The translations under genes were made by a program, and so were the position numbers. This document shows positions 17,398-29,200 of a DNA stretch of 64,000 nucleotides, piece after piece. This stretch comes from Desulfoprunum benzoelyticum (GTDB taxonomy: Bacteria; Desulfobacterota; Desulfobulbia; Desulfobulbales; Desulfocapsaceae): NCBI RefSeq assembly GCF_014201505.1, contig NZ_JACHEO010000018.1, positions 1 through 64,000 of the forward strand, read 5' to 3'. Under the pieces are notes generated by a model. The model had not been told where the DNA came from. It ran no database searches and saw only the letters and a program-made list of their open reading frames with translations. How positions within the stretch are numbered: the first letter of the stretch is position 1; every line of letters begins with the position of its first letter.

Positions 17398-19206
17398 ATG
17401 TCCTATCTCGTCCTCGCCAGAAAATCACGCCCCCAGACCTTCGCCGAGGTTGTCGGCCAACGCCCGGTCGTCAAGACGCTGCAAAACAGCCTGAGCCGTG
17501 GCCGGGTTGCCCACGCCATCCTCTTTTCCGGAGTTCGCGGCGTCGGCAAGACGACCCTGGCCCGCCTGATGGCCAAGGCGGTCAACTGCGAAGGCGAGAC
17601 CGATCAGCCCCCCTGCAACCGCTGCCGCTCCTGCCTCGAGATCACCGCCGGCAACTCCCTCGATCTCCATGAAATCGACGGCGCCTCGAACCGGGGCATC
17701 CAGGAAATCCGGGAACTGAAGGACCGGATACGTTTTCTGCCGACCTCCTCGCGCTTCAAGATCATCATCATCGATGAAGTGCACATGCTGACCACCGAGG
17801 CCTTCAACGCCCTGCTGAAGACCCTCGAGGAGCCGCCGGCCCATGTTTACTTCATGTTCGCCACCACCGAGCTGCACAAGATCCCGGTCACGATCCTCTC
17901 CCGCTGCCAGCAGTACGAGCTGAAGCGGGTACCGGCCGCCGAATTGTCCGCCCACTTCCGCAGACTGGCGGAAGCGGAAGGCTTCGAGATCGAAGCGGCG
18001 GCACTGGCCCTGATCGTCCGCGAGGCCGAAGGCTCGGTCCGGGACGGGCTGAGCCTGCTCGACCAGGTCTTCTCGTTCGGCGAGCAGCTGATCCGTACCG
18101 AAGACGTCATCGAGGTCCTGGGACTGGTCGATCGTCAGGCCCTGATGCGGTTGACGGCCGCCCTGCTCGACGGCGACCGGAGCGCCGCCCTCACGACGCT
18201 GGACGAGATCTATGCCTACGGGCTCGATATCAAGCGGTTCTCCGCCGACCTGATGGACTATTTCCGCACCCTGATCCTGTGCAAGATCCCGGGCTGCGAC
18301 CAACTTCTCGACCTGCCCGGCGAAGAACTCGCCACCTTCCAGGAAACGGCGCACAGATACACCCTCGAAACCCTGCACCAGAAGTTGAATCTGCTGATGC
18401 AGGCGGTCGAGGAGATCCGCCACTCCAGTCAGCCCCGCCTGGCCCTGGAAATATCCTTCCTCAAGATCATCGAGGCGGGCAATGTCGTGGCCGTCACCAC
18501 CCTGCTCGGCCACCTCGAGCAGCTGCTGGGCCATGAACCCGCGGCTGCGGAAGCTCCGCCACAGCCGGCAACAGCTCCCCCGGCCGCAGCCTCCTCGCCC
18601 CCGCCGGACATTGCCCGGCAAGCGCCCGCCGTCGCCCCGTCGGCCCCGGTCGCCGCACCCGAACCCGCGCCCGCTCCACCACAGCCGGAGGTCGGCCCGG
18701 ATGCGGTTCAGGCAGCTCCACCCCCGCCACCTCCGGTCGCAGCACCTGCAGGCGACAGCTCGCCTGGCGACGTGCCCCCATCGCCACCAGCCGCGACCCC
18801 GATCGAGGTCCGGCCCCACGAGAAGGATATCCGCCGCGACTGGCTCGACTTCGTCAAGTATGTCCACGGCCACAAGGTATGGATGGCCCAGGACCTGCAG
18901 CGCGCGGACTCGGTCCGCCAGGTCGACAAGGAGGTCCGCCTCCATTACAACGACCCGGCCAATTGCGCCTTCCTGCGCCGCAAGGACAACCGCCGGCTGC
19001 TGACCGAATATGCCCTTGATTTTTTCCAGAAGGAGATCAAGATTCTGTTTATCGTCCCCGATCAGCAGGACAACGCCGACGACGCCGCCGCCGAAACCCC
19101 CCAGTCCAAGCGGCAGCAGCTCGCCGGCGATCCGCTGGTCATCATGACTGCCGAGATCTTCAGGGGACAGGTCGGAGACATACGGATCGGCCAGCAAAGC
19201 CGTTAA
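17398..19206 (+). CDS. dnaX: DNA polymerase III subunits gamma and tau
   Basis: A 602-aa clamp-loader ATPase. The N-terminal AAA+ module (about 1-350) has Walker A GVRGVGKTT, a four-Cys zinc module (CNRCRSC after a preceding Cys), the DEVHML Walker B segment and the TILSRCQQYELKR sensor region. Residues about 380-475 are an Ala/Pro-rich linker. The C-terminal domain of tau (DWLDFVKYVHGHK...) should bind DnaE. Whether a shorter gamma form is made cannot be told; I saw no obvious slippery A-run with a hairpin. It is followed after 29 bp by ybaB and then recR. Confidence 0.97.
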   Translation: MSYLVLARKSRPQTFAEVVGQRPVVKTLQNSLSRGRVAHAILFSGVRGVGKTTLARLMAKAVNCEGETDQPPCNRCRSCLEITAGNSLDLHEIDGASNRGIQEIRELKDRIRFLPTSSRFKIIIIDEVHMLTTEAFNALLKTLEEPPAHVYFMFATTELHKIPVTILSRCQQYELKRVPAAELSAHFRRLAEAEGFEIEAAALALIVREAEGSVRDGLSLLDQVFSFGEQLIRTEDVIEVLGLVDRQALMRLTAALLDGDRSAALTTLDEIYAYGLDIKRFSADLMDYFRTLILCKIPGCDQLLDLPGEELATFQETAHRYTLETLHQKLNLLMQAVEEIRHSSQPRLALEISFLKIIEAGNVVAVTTLLGHLEQLLGHEPAAAEAPPQPATAPPAAASSPPPDIARQAPAVAPSAPVAAPEPAPAPPQPEVGPDAVQAAPPPPPPVAAPAGDSSPGDVPPSPPAATPIEVRPHEKDIRRDWLDFVKYVHGHKVWMAQDLQRADSVRQVDKEVRLHYNDPANCAFLRRKDNRRLLTEYALDFFQKEIKILFIVPDQQDNADDAAAETPQSKRQQLAGDPLVIMTAEIFRGQVGDIRIGQQSR

Positions 19207-19235
19207 TCAAACAACAGACCGCCGGAACAACATTC

Positions 19236-19553
19236 ATGGATATCAAGAGTATCATGCAGCAGGCCCAGGAGATGCAAGGCAGGATTGCCAAGATCCAGGA
19301 GGACCTGGCCAAGACCGTTATCACCGGCTCCGCCGGCGGCGGGATGGTGCAGGCCAGGGTCACCGGCCTGGGGGAGGTCGTTTCCGTGACCATCGAAAAA
19401 CAGCTGCTTGCCCCGGATGAGGCCGAACTGCTTCAGGATCTGATCACCGCCGCCATGAACGACGGCCTGCGCAAGGCCAAGGAAGCGGGGAAGAATGCCA
19501 TGGGCCAGCTCACCCACGGCGTCAATATCCCCGGACTGACGAATTTCATCTGA
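19236..19553 (+). CDS. YbaB/EbfC family nucleoid-associated protein
   Basis: A 105-aa DNA-binding protein, full family length. It begins with an alpha-helical segment MDIKSIMQQAQEMQGRI and has the central beta region GGGMVQARVTGLGEVVSVTI. The family dimer binds DNA and influences nucleoid structure and recombinational repair. It lies between dnaX and recR with gaps of 29 and 18 bp, the standard arrangement. Confidence 0.96.
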   Translation: MDIKSIMQQAQEMQGRIAKIQEDLAKTVITGSAGGGMVQARVTGLGEVVSVTIEKQLLAPDEAELLQDLITAAMNDGLRKAKEAGKNAMGQLTHGVNIPGLTNFI

Positions 19554-19571
19554 ACCTCCGCGATCCCTACC

Positions 19572-20174
19572 ATGCAGGTCGTCCCTCCTGCCTTAGACAG
19601 GCTCATCGAAAATCTTTCCCGATTGCCGGGTATCGGCCGGAAAACCGCCACCAGGCTCGCCCTCAATATCCTCAGGCGGCCGGCCGCGCAGGCCATTGAG
19701 CTGGCCGCGTCGCTTACCGCCCTGCACAGCGCGATCCAGCTCTGCTCCTGCTGCTTCACCTTTTCCGAATCCGATCCCTGCGCCATCTGCGCCGACCCCA
19801 AACGCAACGGCGAGATCGTCTGCGTCGTCGAACAGCCCGGCGACCTGATGGCGGTCGAGAAGACCGGATCCTACCGCGGCCACTACCATATCCTTCACGG
19901 GGTGCTGTCACCGCTTGACGGCATCGGTCCCGAGGAGATCAAGGTCCGGGAACTGCTGGCCCGGGTGGCCAGCGGGGCCGTCAGGGAGGTGCTGATCGCC
20001 ACCAGTTCGACCGTGCCCGGAGAGGCGACCGCCTCCTACCTGATCGACCGCCTCCAGGGGGCGCCGATCCTGCTGACCCGACTGGCCTGCGGCATCCCGA
20101 TGGGCATGGATATCAAATACGCCGACAAGCACACGCTGGCGAAGGCGATCGAAGGCCGGGCCACGGCCCGCTAA
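19572..20174 (+). CDS. recR: Recombination protein RecR
   Basis: A 200-aa RecFOR-pathway mediator that helps load RecA at gaps. It shows the helix-hairpin-helix (LPGIGRKTATRLAL), the zinc finger (CSCCFTFSESDPCAIC) and the Toprim domain (CVVEQPGDLMAVEKTG and further on ATSSTVPGEATA). Length matches E. coli RecR. It is the last gene of the tadA-recR block and converges on the glucan synthase gene. Confidence 0.97.
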   Translation: MQVVPPALDRLIENLSRLPGIGRKTATRLALNILRRPAAQAIELAASLTALHSAIQLCSCCFTFSESDPCAICADPKRNGEIVCVVEQPGDLMAVEKTGSYRGHYHILHGVLSPLDGIGPEEIKVRELLARVASGAVREVLIATSSTVPGEATASYLIDRLQGAPILLTRLACGIPMGMDIKYADKHTLAKAIEGRATAR

Positions 20175-20240
20175 GGTTTGCCGAGGCTGCACGTTTTTCT
20201 GCCCCATGGGCTCTTCCCCCGGCCGGATCAGGCCGAGTCG

Positions 20241-23200
20241 TCATGGCCCTTCGGCAATTCCCATTCGCACCCGCACCCGATGTTTGACTGAGTGCCGCTC
20301 CAGCGAGACCAGATCACCGGCACGACGCTGGCCATCGATCTCAATCCAGGCCACCCCGTGTTCGCAGCCGTCCGGGTTCTCGACCTCGATCGCATAGACT
20401 GCTTCACCATGACGATAGCTCATGCTGAAACCAGGCCAGCCTGCCGGGATGACCGGATCGATCCGCAGCTGGTCGCCACGCACCTGCACCCCCAGGACCT
20501 CTTCGACCCAGGCCCGATACATCCATGCCGCCGAGCCGGTGTACCAGGACCACCCCCCCTGGCCGATCCTGCCGGGCAGACGGTAGACGTCGGCCGCCAC
20601 CACGTACGGTTCGATGCCGTATCGCCAGGCCGCCGCCGCATCGCGGGCGTGCTCGATCGGGTTGAGCATCCGCAGCAGCTGCACCGCCCGCCCCCCGTCG
20701 CCGCTGCGGGCCATGGCCATGGCCAGCCACAGGGCGGCGTGGGTGTACTGTCCGCCATTTTCCCGGACTCCCGGGGGATAGCCCTTGATATAGCCCGGTG
20801 AGGGCTCGGCGGTGTCGAAGGGAGGGGTGAAGAGCAGCACCAGACCGTCATCTTCACAGACGAGATGGCGCCAGACCGATTCCAGGGCCCGGGCGGCCCG
20901 GGCCGGTTCCGCCGCCCCGGTCAACCAGGCCCACGACTGGGGCAGGGAATCGATTCGGGCCTCGGTGCAGGCGGCCGAGCCGAGCGGGCTGCCATCGTCA
21001 AAGGTCCCCCGCAGATACCACTCGCCGTCCCAGCCGGCCTGTTCGATCCGCTGGAGCAGCATCACCCTGTCGTCCCGGTAGCCCCGGCCCATCTCCGGTT
21101 GCCGAAGGATGTCGGCCAGTTCACCCATTCCCTGCAGCACATCGCAGAGGAACCAGGCCAGCCAGACGCTCTCCCCCTTCCCCTCGGCCCCGACCAGGTT
21201 CATGCCGTCATTCCAGTCGCCGGTGCCGATCAGCGGCAGACCGTGGGCCCCCGCCGTCTGACCCCAAGCCACCGCCCGCCGACAGTGCTCAAACAGTGTA
21301 CCCCGGTCGGAGGAGACCTCCGGCAGGGCGTACTGCTCATGCTCGTCAGCGGCCAGCACCGGGGCATGCAGGAAGGGAATTTCCGTGTCCAGGATCGCCG
21401 CATCGCCGGTGGTCCGGACGTAGTGGGCGGTCACAAACGGCAGCCACAGCAGGTCGTCGGAGATGCGGGAACGGATCCCGGCGCCGCCCGGCGGATGCCA
21501 CCAGTGCTGGACATCCCCCTCCTGGAACTGGCGGCCGGCGGCCAGCAGGATCTGTTCCCGGGCCAGGCCGGGCCTGGTGATGCAGAAGGCCATGCTATCC
21601 TGGAGCTGATCGCGGAAACCATAGGCGCCGCTTGACTGGTAAAAACCGGAGCGGCCCCAGATGCGGCTGCTCAGGGACTGGTAGCGCAGCCAGCGGTTGA
21701 TCAGGAGATCGGCGGCCAGTTCGGGGGTATGGACCTCGACCGTCCCCAGCAGATCATCCCACCAGACCCTGGTCCGGTCGAGAGCATCCTCCACCGCATG
21801 CTCGTCGTGGAAGCCGAGCACCAGATCCCGGGCCTGGCCAGCCGACTCGGCCTGCCCCAGCATGCACACGATATCACGGCGTTCACCGGGCGCCAGTTCG
21901 ATCGCCACCCGGAGTGCGGCACAGGGGTCAAGCCCGGCGCCGATCCGCTGCGACAACCGGGGCAGTTCCATCGCGATCGGCTGCGCCAGCGAGCGGTTGC
22001 GGCCGATGAAGGAGGTGCGGTCGCCGCCGTACGACTCGGGCGGCGGAGTCATGGCGACAAACGTCACCCGCTCGCCATAGTCCGGGTGGTAGCGATTGTG
22101 GGCGAAAAGGGCCCGGGTCTCTTCATCCCGGCGGGTAATGACGTGCATCCGGGAGGTCTCGCGGTTTTCGCCCAAGGTCAATTCGACATACCAGGTAACC
22201 GAGATCCTCCGCCTTCTCCGGGTTGCGTTGGTCAGCTGCAGACGCTGCAGCTTGACCGGTTGTCCGCCGCTGTCATCGACGGGAACAAAGACCGTCAGCT
22301 CCTGTTCGATGCCATGGCTGTTATGTTCGAAGGCGGAGTACCCTGCCCCATGCCGGGCCCGATAGGCCGTTGGCTCACGGATCGGCGCCGCGGTCGGCGA
22401 CCAGAAGATGCCGCTGTCCTCGTCGCGGAGGTAGAGGGCTTCCGAGGCCGGGTCGAGGACCGGGTCGTTGGACCAGCCGGTCAGGCGGTTACGCTGGCTG
22501 TTGCCGTACCAGGTGAAGCCGGCCCCGGTTTCACTGACCATGGTCCCGAAGTTCGGGTTGGCGATGACGTTGACCCATGGCGCCGGGGTGTTGGTATCGG
22601 GACCGAGATAGATCGCGTATTCCCGCCCGTCCGGGGTGAAACCGCCGAGGCTGTTGAAATATGCCAGCTCCATGAAGGGCAGCGGCGCCGAAGGTTCCAT
22701 GACAGCCCGTTTCCTCGCCATTTTCACCAGCGGCTCGGTGGCTTCGACCGGCACCCGCAGCTGCTGGGGCAATGTCCCGCGGGCCGCGATCAGAACGACA
22801 CTGGCGGCAGCCCTGAGCAGCTTCAGGTCATCCTCCGGGATCTGGTTTGCGCTCTTCAGGAAGACCGCCCCGCCCCGGTCGGTTGCGGCGGTCAGGGAAT
22901 GGACCTGGAGCAGCTGTTCCAGCCTTTCCTGGAGCGGCTGTTGATAGCCCCCGGCCTCCTCGTTGAGGATCACCAGATCGACCGACAGCCCATGCATCTG
23001 CCAGAAGGTGCGGGCCTGGAGGACCTGGCGGACCAGGGTGACCTCCCGCGGCTCGCCGATGGTGATCAGGACGATGGGCAGATCGCCCGAGATGCCGTAC
23101 GGCCACAGGCCGGCCTGCCCCTTGCGGTTGTCTTCCAGACGTCTGGCGGAGGCCCGGAGCAGGGCGTTGGGGAACAGCAGGTGACTGGCCAGCTGCTGGA

Positions 23201-26200
23201 AGCGACGGGCCTCGTCGGGCTGGATGCGCAGCATCTGCAGCTGCTGCTGGGCCGAGTGCCAGGCGAAATCCATGGCCCGCCCGGCGGCATGGGGATCGCT
23301 GTACTTGTCCATCAGCAGGAGAACCGCCTCGCGGTCGGTCCCGGCGGCAAGCACCAGGGAGACCTGGAGCCGCTGCCCCGGTTCCAGGGTCAGATCCTGC
23401 CGCAGGCTGAGAATCGGATCAAGGACGAACCCCTGGCTGTTACCGAGCTCCTGTACCGCCCCCATCGGCCGGGTCAGGTTCCGCCCACGGCCGATAAACC
23501 GGGCCCGGTCGGTCTCGAACTGCCACCCCTCCATAACCACGGAACTCGTGGCGGCGGGACCGGAGGTAAGGCGGTGGGCGACATACAGCGGCGGATCGTC
23601 TTCACTCCGCGGTCGCCGGGAGGCGAGGAGCACCTGACTGTCGGCAAGCGCCTCGGTCTCGATGAACAGCTTGTTGAAGGCCGGGTGCTGGCGATCGGCG
23701 TTGTGGGCGGCCATCGCCAGCTCGATGTAGCTGGTGAGGCTGAGATGACGGCTGCGGCTGGAGTGATTCACCAGGGTAATCCGGCGCACCTCGACATCGT
23801 CTTCCGGCGAGACGCTGACCTCTGTTTCGGTATCGATGCCGTTATCGCTGCGACGGAAGATCGCCCGGTCGAGGTTGAAATCGACCGCATACCTTTCAGG
23901 CCTGCCGCCGACCGGATGATAGGCGGCGGACCACAGACAATCCCCTTCCCGTTCATGGAGATAGCAGAAGGTCCCCATGGCATCGCAGGTCTGGTCGGCC
24001 CGCCAGCGGCTGATCTCCCGACCTTTCCAACCGCTGTAGCCGCCGCCGCTGTTGGTGATCATCAGATCATAGCGACCGTTGGACAGCAACAGGGTCATCG
24101 GCGTGGTCGTATGCGGGGTGGTAAAGGTGCTCGCCGTCGGGGCGATCAGATCTCCGCTCAACAGCACCGGCTCGCTGCGCCGGGTCGAGATCAGGTGCAG
24201 CGGCGGCAGGGTCGGGATGCGCTCCTGCAGCAGGGCCTCGAAGGCCCGCACCCGCGGATCGCTGTGGAAGCGGCGGGGAAACGGGTTGTCATGCAGGAAG
24301 TTGGTCAGGGCCAAAAAGGCCATGCCCTGGTGATGGGCCATGTAGGCCTCGATGATCACCCCGCGCTTGAGATCCCGGGCGGCAGGATCACGCTGGGCCT
24401 GGCGGCTGAAATCCATCGCCTCGAAATAGCCGTACTCCGCCAGCATGCCCAGGCCCGCCAGTCGCTTGAGGTTCTGCACGGCCTCGATCGGGGCGACATT
24501 CAGGGCCAGCAGGGTGGCATAGGGAGCGACCACGAGCTTTTCCTCGAGGCCGCGTTTGAGGCCGAGGATCGGTACGCCGAAGGCCTTGTACTGATAGGTC
24601 TTCTCCAGGTCGAGGTCGGCAAAGGCCGATTCGGAAATGCCCCACGGCACGCGATGGCTGCGGCCGTACGCAATCTGCACCGCCACCGCTTCCCCGGCCG
24701 CCTTGTCGAGGAGCGAATGGTCGAAGGAGCGCTGGAACAGCAGCGGCATCAGGTATTCGAACATGGTCCCGGTCCAGCTGAGCAGCACGCGGCGCCGGCC
24801 GACGGCGCCGTAGGGCCGGCTCATAGAGAACCAGTGCTCCATGGGCACATCCCCCCGGGCGATGGCGAGGAAACTGCCGAGCCGGGCCTCGCTGGCCAGC
24901 AGGTCGTAATTGGAGCCGTCCAGCCGGTTGATCGAGACGTTGTAGCCGATGGAGAACAGCTTGCGTTTGGGCTCGTAGAGAAAACGCATGTCCATGCCGG
25001 CTGACAGCTCACGGACATCCATGATCAGCCGTTCGGCCAGCGCCAGGGTTTCGCCGGCCAGCCATTGGGCGGTGGCAAAGGCGGCCAGGACCCGGTCGAG
25101 CCAGGGCAGCAGCGGTGACGCGGCCGGCAGGGACTGCTCCCGGATCTGCCTGAGGATCATTATCGCTTCGATCCGGCCGTGGGCCAGATCGGCGAGCGAG
25201 GGGGCCCGGGACAGGTCCTGCCGGATGGCGGCAAGGACCGCTTCCCCCAGCGGGGCCAGCTCCGCGGCGCTTTTCTCGGCCAGGATATTTATCCAGGTCA
25301 GATAACGGTCCGCGATCACCTGCCAGGCAGCCCCCTGCTCCGCCAGTTCCCCGGCCCAGGGAGTCGGCCCCGCGCTCGTCACGACGGTATGCAGGTCGAT
25401 CGCCAGCCGCCGCTGCAGGCCGAGCTGGTGAACGACGGCGGGTGGGGGACTGTGCCAGTCGCGCAACAGGGTCTGGAGAGCCGGGAGACAGTCGCCGCCG
25501 CCCCCTGACCGGGCCAGGGTACCCTTGAGGATTTCACCGGTATCGGCCAGACCGGCGAAGGCCCTGCCGCTGAGAAGCGGCAGGTGCAGCAGTTCGCCCA
25601 GGCCCTGTTCGAGGACCCACAGGGAACCGAGCAGATTGCCGCTGTCGACGGTGGAGACGTAGCGCGGTTCGAGCGGGGCCAACGTGCCGATATCATACCA
25701 GTTGAGCAGGTGCCCGTGGTGGCGCTCGAGGCGGGCAATGCTGGCCATGCTGGCACTCAGCCTGTCGACGACCTGGTTGATCGTCAGGTAGCCGCAATCA
25801 CTGGCCCCGAGGGCGCTGGTCAGCCACAGCCCGATATTGGTCGGACTGGTGCGCATCGCCAGGCGGGTCTGGTGGGAGACCTGGTAGTTGTCGGGCGGCA
25901 GCCAGGAGGTGTCGGCGCTGACAAAGGCCGAGAAATAGCGCCAGGTCCGGCGGGCCACCTGGCGGAGCAGCAGGCGGTCCTCCGCCGGCAGCGGCTGAAG
26001 CCGCCGCCTCTCACCCGACGGCAGGTTCAGCAGCCAGCCGAGGAGCGGTGACACCAGCCACAAAACGAGCCACGGTGCGGCCTGCGGCATACTGGCAGGG
26101 ATAACGCGCCAGATTGTCAGACCAACCGCGGCACTGAAGAGTGTCGCCAGGGCCAGACCGGCAACGAACAGGGGCTGCCGCCGGGAGGCGCTCCAGAAGG

Positions 26201-29200
26201 TGGCCTGGGCCCTCCACTCCAGCAGACCGCGGCGGGAGATCAGGCACCGGTACCAGACCCGGCATATCGCATCGATGGCCACCGCCGCCTGGTGCGGCAG
26301 CAGCGCGGCATCGGCCGTCGCCCGCAGCAGATCGTGGAGGACCTTCGACAGGTCGAAATATTTGAAGCCGCCGCGGCTGGTGGCCATCGTCAGGGGCAGG
26401 GACAGGGGGTGGATCAGGAGCTGCAGACCGACCACCAGGCCGGCTATGGCGCCGACACTCGGGGAAATGAACCAGGAGAGGAGCAACAGGCCGAGACTGG
26501 CGGCCGGGAGCAGACTGCGGCGCAGATTGTCGAGGATTTTCCAGCGATTGAGCAGCGACAGCGGATTGGTTCCCCAACCGCCGCCCGACTGCGGCGCCCA
26601 TGGCAGCAGCCAGGCGGCGATCTGCCAGTCGCCGCGGATCCAGCGATGGGTTCGACTGGAATAGCCCTGGTAGCCCTGCGGGAAATCATCGAACAGTTCG
26701 ATATCGCTGGCCAGCCCGACCCGGACATGGGCGCCCTCGATCAGATCGTGGCTCAGCACCCACCCTTCCGGGAATCGCTCCGACAGCAGCCGGCTGAAGG
26801 CATGGACGTCGTAGATCCCCTTGCCCTGGTAGGAGCCTTCGCCGCTCAGGTCCTGGTAGACATCGGAAACCGCCTGGGTATAGGGGTCGACGCCGATGGC
26901 ATCGGCAAACAGCCGGCTGAAGATCGAGACGCTGGTGCTGGCCAGGGTCGGACTCACCCGCGGCTGGATGATGGTGTAGGTGCCGGCGACAATGTTTCCT
27001 GCCGGATCGAAGCGCGGCCGGTTGAGGGGGTGGGCCAGGGTCTCGACCAGTCGCCGGGCGGTCCCGTGCGGCAGCTGGGTATCGCTGTCGAGGGTGATGA
27101 CAAAGCGGACGTCGGCCAGCCGCTGCTGGTCGCCGACCGGGACCAGGGAGGCGGCGGTCTCGGGCCGGGTCCCGTCAATCAGGCGGTTGAGCTCCTCCAG
27201 CTTGCCCCGCTTGCGTTCCCAGCCGATGAATTGCTGCTCGGATTCGCACCAGGTGCGGGGCCGGTGAAACAGGAAGAAGCGCTCGCCGTCATGGCGGCGG
27301 TTGAGCTCCGAGAGCAGTGCCGTGGCCATCTCGAGCAGCCGGCTGTCCTCTTCGCAGGAGGGTGTCGGGGCGTCGCTGTAGTCGGCGAACAGGCTGAAAT
27401 ACAGGTTCGCCTCCTTGTTGGCAAGGTAGCGGATTTCGAGTTTTTCCACCTCGGATTGGATCGTGGCGGCATCCACCAGCATCATCGGCACGACGACCAG
27501 GGTGCGGAAGGCGTCGGGAATCCCCTTGTCCTCGAAATCCATCTTCGGCAAGGTCCGGGGCGGCAGCAGGCGCGAGATCAGGTAATTGACGACCTCGATC
27601 GCCAGCTGGCTGACCGGGATCAGCAGAAGCAGCACCAGTAAGGCGCGGAGAGGGGGCGAGACGACGCCAGGGCTCCCGGGGAGGAGGACGAAGACCGCAA
27701 TCGCCACCGCCAGCAGCAGGGAAAAACTCCCGACCGCTGCCAGATAGAAGGCGGTGTGGTGGCGATAGATCCATGCCAGCAACCGGTACCGGCGGGCCTC
27801 GCGGCAGGCCAGCAGCCGGGCCAGTTCAGCCCTGCCGGCGCCGACCAGCCAGGTGCCGACATGGCTGCGACCTTCATCGCCGTCCGCCTCAACGCCGGCC
27901 CGGCTCGCCAGTTCGATGACCTCTTCCGCAACCTGTTCCTCGGTGCGGGCTGATGCCAGGGCGAGCTCCTCGATCGCCCGCCGGCAACGGTCGCGGGTGG
28001 CGAAATCCGTCCCGGCATAGACCCCGGATGGATCGCGGCGCAATATCCGCTCCACCCGGCTGATGTCCTCGAACACCTCCCGCCAATCGAGCAGGGCGAG
28101 TCGGCGCAGACTGGTAAAGGCGTTGCCGCAGGAAAGCTGTTCTATGGTCTGCCGGTTCTGCTCCCGCAGTATGAGGTCGTAGAGCGGGTCCTTGAAGGTT
28201 CGTTCGAGCCAGCTCTGGACCGGCGACAGGGCCGCGGCCTCGTCATAGAGCAGACCGACCAGCTGGGCCCCGAAATAGGGACTGGGCTGCGGTTCGGCCT
28301 TGGCCAGTTCCGCCAGTATCATAAAGAGCTGGTCGGAACCGCGGCGATTGGCGGCGGTCAGCCGGTTGGCCCAGAGATCGGCCAGCTGGCGTTCGCGCAG
28401 GTCCTCCAGGGCGGTGACGGCGAAACTCTGGATGTTTTCGATCAGGGCGATGCGCAGCATCTGGGGGATAGCCCACAGTTCGCCGATCGTCAGCGTGCGC
28501 ACCGACTGGTACGCCTCGATAAAGGCCAGGACATTGTCCCGGTCGAGACGCAGGTCGATGTGGGCGACAAGATCCTTGGCCAGGCCGTAGATGCACGGCA
28601 GCCCCCGGTAGCCGGCCGAGGCCAGGACCGGCAGGCGCAGGTAATACTTCGGGGGCAGGTTGACCAGGACATCGCGGGTGTTGCCTTCGAGGATGTACTC
28701 GTTGTCGAGTATCCAGTCGGCCGCCGGTGTGGTCTTCTGTTCCAGTTGGCTGGCAGCGGAGAGATCGGCGCAGACCTGCCGTATCCACAGGCGCGACCGC
28801 CTGAGCCGTTGCAGTAGTTCGACGGAACGATTCGGCTGCGGGTCGACCGCCTGCTCACCGGCATGGCGCCGGGCATGCTCCTGGATCTGGGTCGAAGGCA
28901 GGTTTACCGCCCGGTCGCGCTCCCTGATCCGCCTCTCGCGCCTGGGATGGATGACGAACAGGGCCGGATGGGTCTCGCCGCTTTCCCGCAACAGCGCCAG
29001 CGGACGCTGCAGGGAATCAACGGGTGTCTGGAGGATGAGGACGGACTCGCCGGGCATCAGCCAGCGGCTGTGATCGTCGATGATCCCGGACTCGACACCA
29101 TGGCGGGAGCGCCGCAACCGGACCAGTGCCGCCACGGCCCCGATGGCGGCACAGCCGAGGACCAGGGCCAGCGAAACGGCGAGACCCCGGAGGGGCAGGG

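Noticed and set aside
21729-25004. 1091-aa open frame on the plus strand
   Set aside because: It is the antisense shadow of the glucan synthase gene in high-GC DNA; the minus strand has a clear family match over the same bases.
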